Source: Maribacter luteus (GTDB lineage Bacteria; Bacteroidota; Bacteroidia; Flavobacteriales; Flavobacteriaceae). Taken from it: a stretch of 64,000 bases of DNA. Shown in pieces: positions 63,307-64,000 of the stretch. A model generated the notes under the pieces. That model searched no databases. It was not told the origin of the DNA and saw nothing but the letters and a program-made list of their open reading frames with translations. The DNA lies in assembly GCF_009674825.1 (NCBI RefSeq), contig NZ_WKJH01000001.1, positions 186,001 through 250,000 on the forward strand. The letters are read 5' to 3'. The translations under genes were made by a program, and so were the position numbers. Every line of letters begins with the position of its first letter. Position 1 is the stretch's first letter.

Positions 63307-64000
63307 TTATAAATTGGGAACCTTGACACTACCACCGACCCAGCAATTGAAAGTTACTGTTTTACCAGCCATACCAGAATTGAAGATATCGGTTTTGGAA
63401 GGTGCTTTAGCTGAATAACTTGCAGCTGATTGATTGGCCCTTCCACTTAAAGAAGGATCAACCCTTCCTGCTTTTCTAGCCATTTCGGCAGCTCTCCAGT
63501 AAACCGCTCTTTTTTCAAAAGGTGTACTACCACAATCGTTAGCACTTGTAGCATATAAATTAGCGATCAATAAATAAGCCCTACCATTAGAAGGATTGGC
63601 ATCGATAGCCTTTTGAGCATAACTTCTTGCCGTTGATTTACTGCTTCTTCTAAATACAGTAGCTACTTTATAAGCAATGTTGGATTTTTTCCTTGCATCT
63701 GTTTCCAAATCCAAGGCCTTGTTGAAATCCGCTACCGCACCGTTACGGTCACCAGCTTTAAGTTTAAGGTTACCACCATAAACATACGCATCGGCAGAAG
63801 GATCAAGTGCCATTTGGGCTTCAAATAATTTTTTGAACATCGGGTCATCGGTACATTCTTTGTTGAACATTCTACCAACAGCTCTTTTCACCCAGTTAAC
63901 ATCATTTTTCTTTTCCTCGAAACTCTTTTGATACAAAGGAATCAAGTTACCACAATCGGCCAAATCCCCTAACTTGGAATCTATACTACCTTCAATCTTA
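63307..64000 (-). CDS. Tetratricopeptide-repeat protein (partial, 5' end outside the window)
   Basis: The frame is open through base 64000 (upstream codons read KIEGSIDSKLGDLADCGN), so the N-terminus is missing. About 230 residues are visible: TPR-like helices (ALDPSADAYVYGGNLKLKAGDRNGAVADFNKALDLE, ARSYAQKAIDANPSNGRAYLLIANLYATS) and a C-terminal segment with conserved aromatic and Gly residues (GKTVTFNCWVGGSVKVPNL). It directly precedes lptC. The position is typical for flavobacteria, but the function is not known from sequence. Confidence 0.8.
   Translation of the reverse strand, partial: KIEGSIDSKLGDLADCGNLIPLYQKSFEEKKNDVNWVKRAVGRMFNKECTDDPMFKKLFEAQMALDPSADAYVYGGNLKLKAGDRNGAVADFNKALDLETDARKKSNIAYKVATVFRRSSKSTARSYAQKAIDANPSNGRAYLLIANLYATSANDCGSTPFEKRAVYWRAAEMARKAGRVDPSLSGRANQSAASYSAKAPSKTDIFNSGMAGKTVTFNCWVGGSVKVPNL

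Overview
The window looks like chromosomal DNA of a member of the Flavobacteriaceae (Bacteroidota). The evidence is a gldK-type gliding/type IX secretion lipoprotein, a TonB-dependent receptor with a carboxypeptidase-like plug extension, a mevalonate-type HMG-CoA reductase, Bacteroidota-style -7 promoter boxes (TAnnTTTG), weak ribosome binding sites, and gene orders typical of the family (topA / arginase-like / gldK; miaB / sigma-54 activator / lptE / TPR / secG / groES / groEL; purH / mreBCD / PBP2 / rodA). I cannot name a genus. No rRNA, tRNA, insertion sequence or prophage was recognised.

Layout. 1-5.1 kb (minus): topA, an arginase-fold protein without its metal ligands, and the start of gldK. 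5.2-10.6 kb: a large secreted BNR/VPS10-like protein, an LVIVD-repeat lipoprotein and a membrane protein. 10.7-17.5 kb (plus): miaB, a sigma-54 activator without a sensor domain, lptE, a TPR protein, secG and groESL. 17.5-23.3 kb (minus): a copper-handling cluster (HYC_CC_PP protein, Cu+ P-type ATPase, TonB receptor, small HMA protein). 23.4-31.4 kb (plus): a GAF/fRMsr-like protein, purH and the rod-shape operon mreB-mreC-mreD-PBP2-rodA. 31.4-35.0 kb: a secreted or anchored nuclease, msrB-msrA and a sugar transporter. 35.1-43.5 kb: a complete type II-C CRISPR-Cas9 locus. 43.8-51.1 kb: prc, surE, a small membrane protein, lpxB, an NlpC/P60 lipoprotein and comEC. 51.1-56.6 kb (minus): a dipeptidyl-peptidase followed by two POT peptide transporters. 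56.7-58.9 kb (plus): HMG-CoA reductase and a GHMP kinase. 59.0-64.0 kb (minus): a TPR protein, lptC, a small membrane protein, a CNNM/CorC protein and ppiD.

The most unusual part is the CRISPR locus. The array has 25 intact repeats. Twenty-one are 46 nt; four (repeats 1, 2, 3 and 8) are 93 nt because a 47-nt block sits inside them. The 93-nt form reads as two diverged repeat units fused head to tail without a spacer: each half starts with GTTG and each carries a TTG ... TAnnTTTA promoter-like pair. The 46-nt repeat is what an in-register collapse at a shared TTT would leave. A decayed repeat followed by a proper 30-nt spacer marks the cas-distal end as the old end, where the long forms concentrate. 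Upstream of cas9, a clear tracrRNA (18-nt perfect anti-repeat, strong terminator) is followed in tandem by a diverged second copy of the same RNA layout. Together these suggest a system whose repeat and tracrRNA have both been through duplication.

The rest is mostly core cell-envelope biology: LPS transport (lptE, lptC, lpxB), periplasmic folding and proteolysis (ppiD, prc), cell shape, peptide uptake, copper handling and protein secretion.
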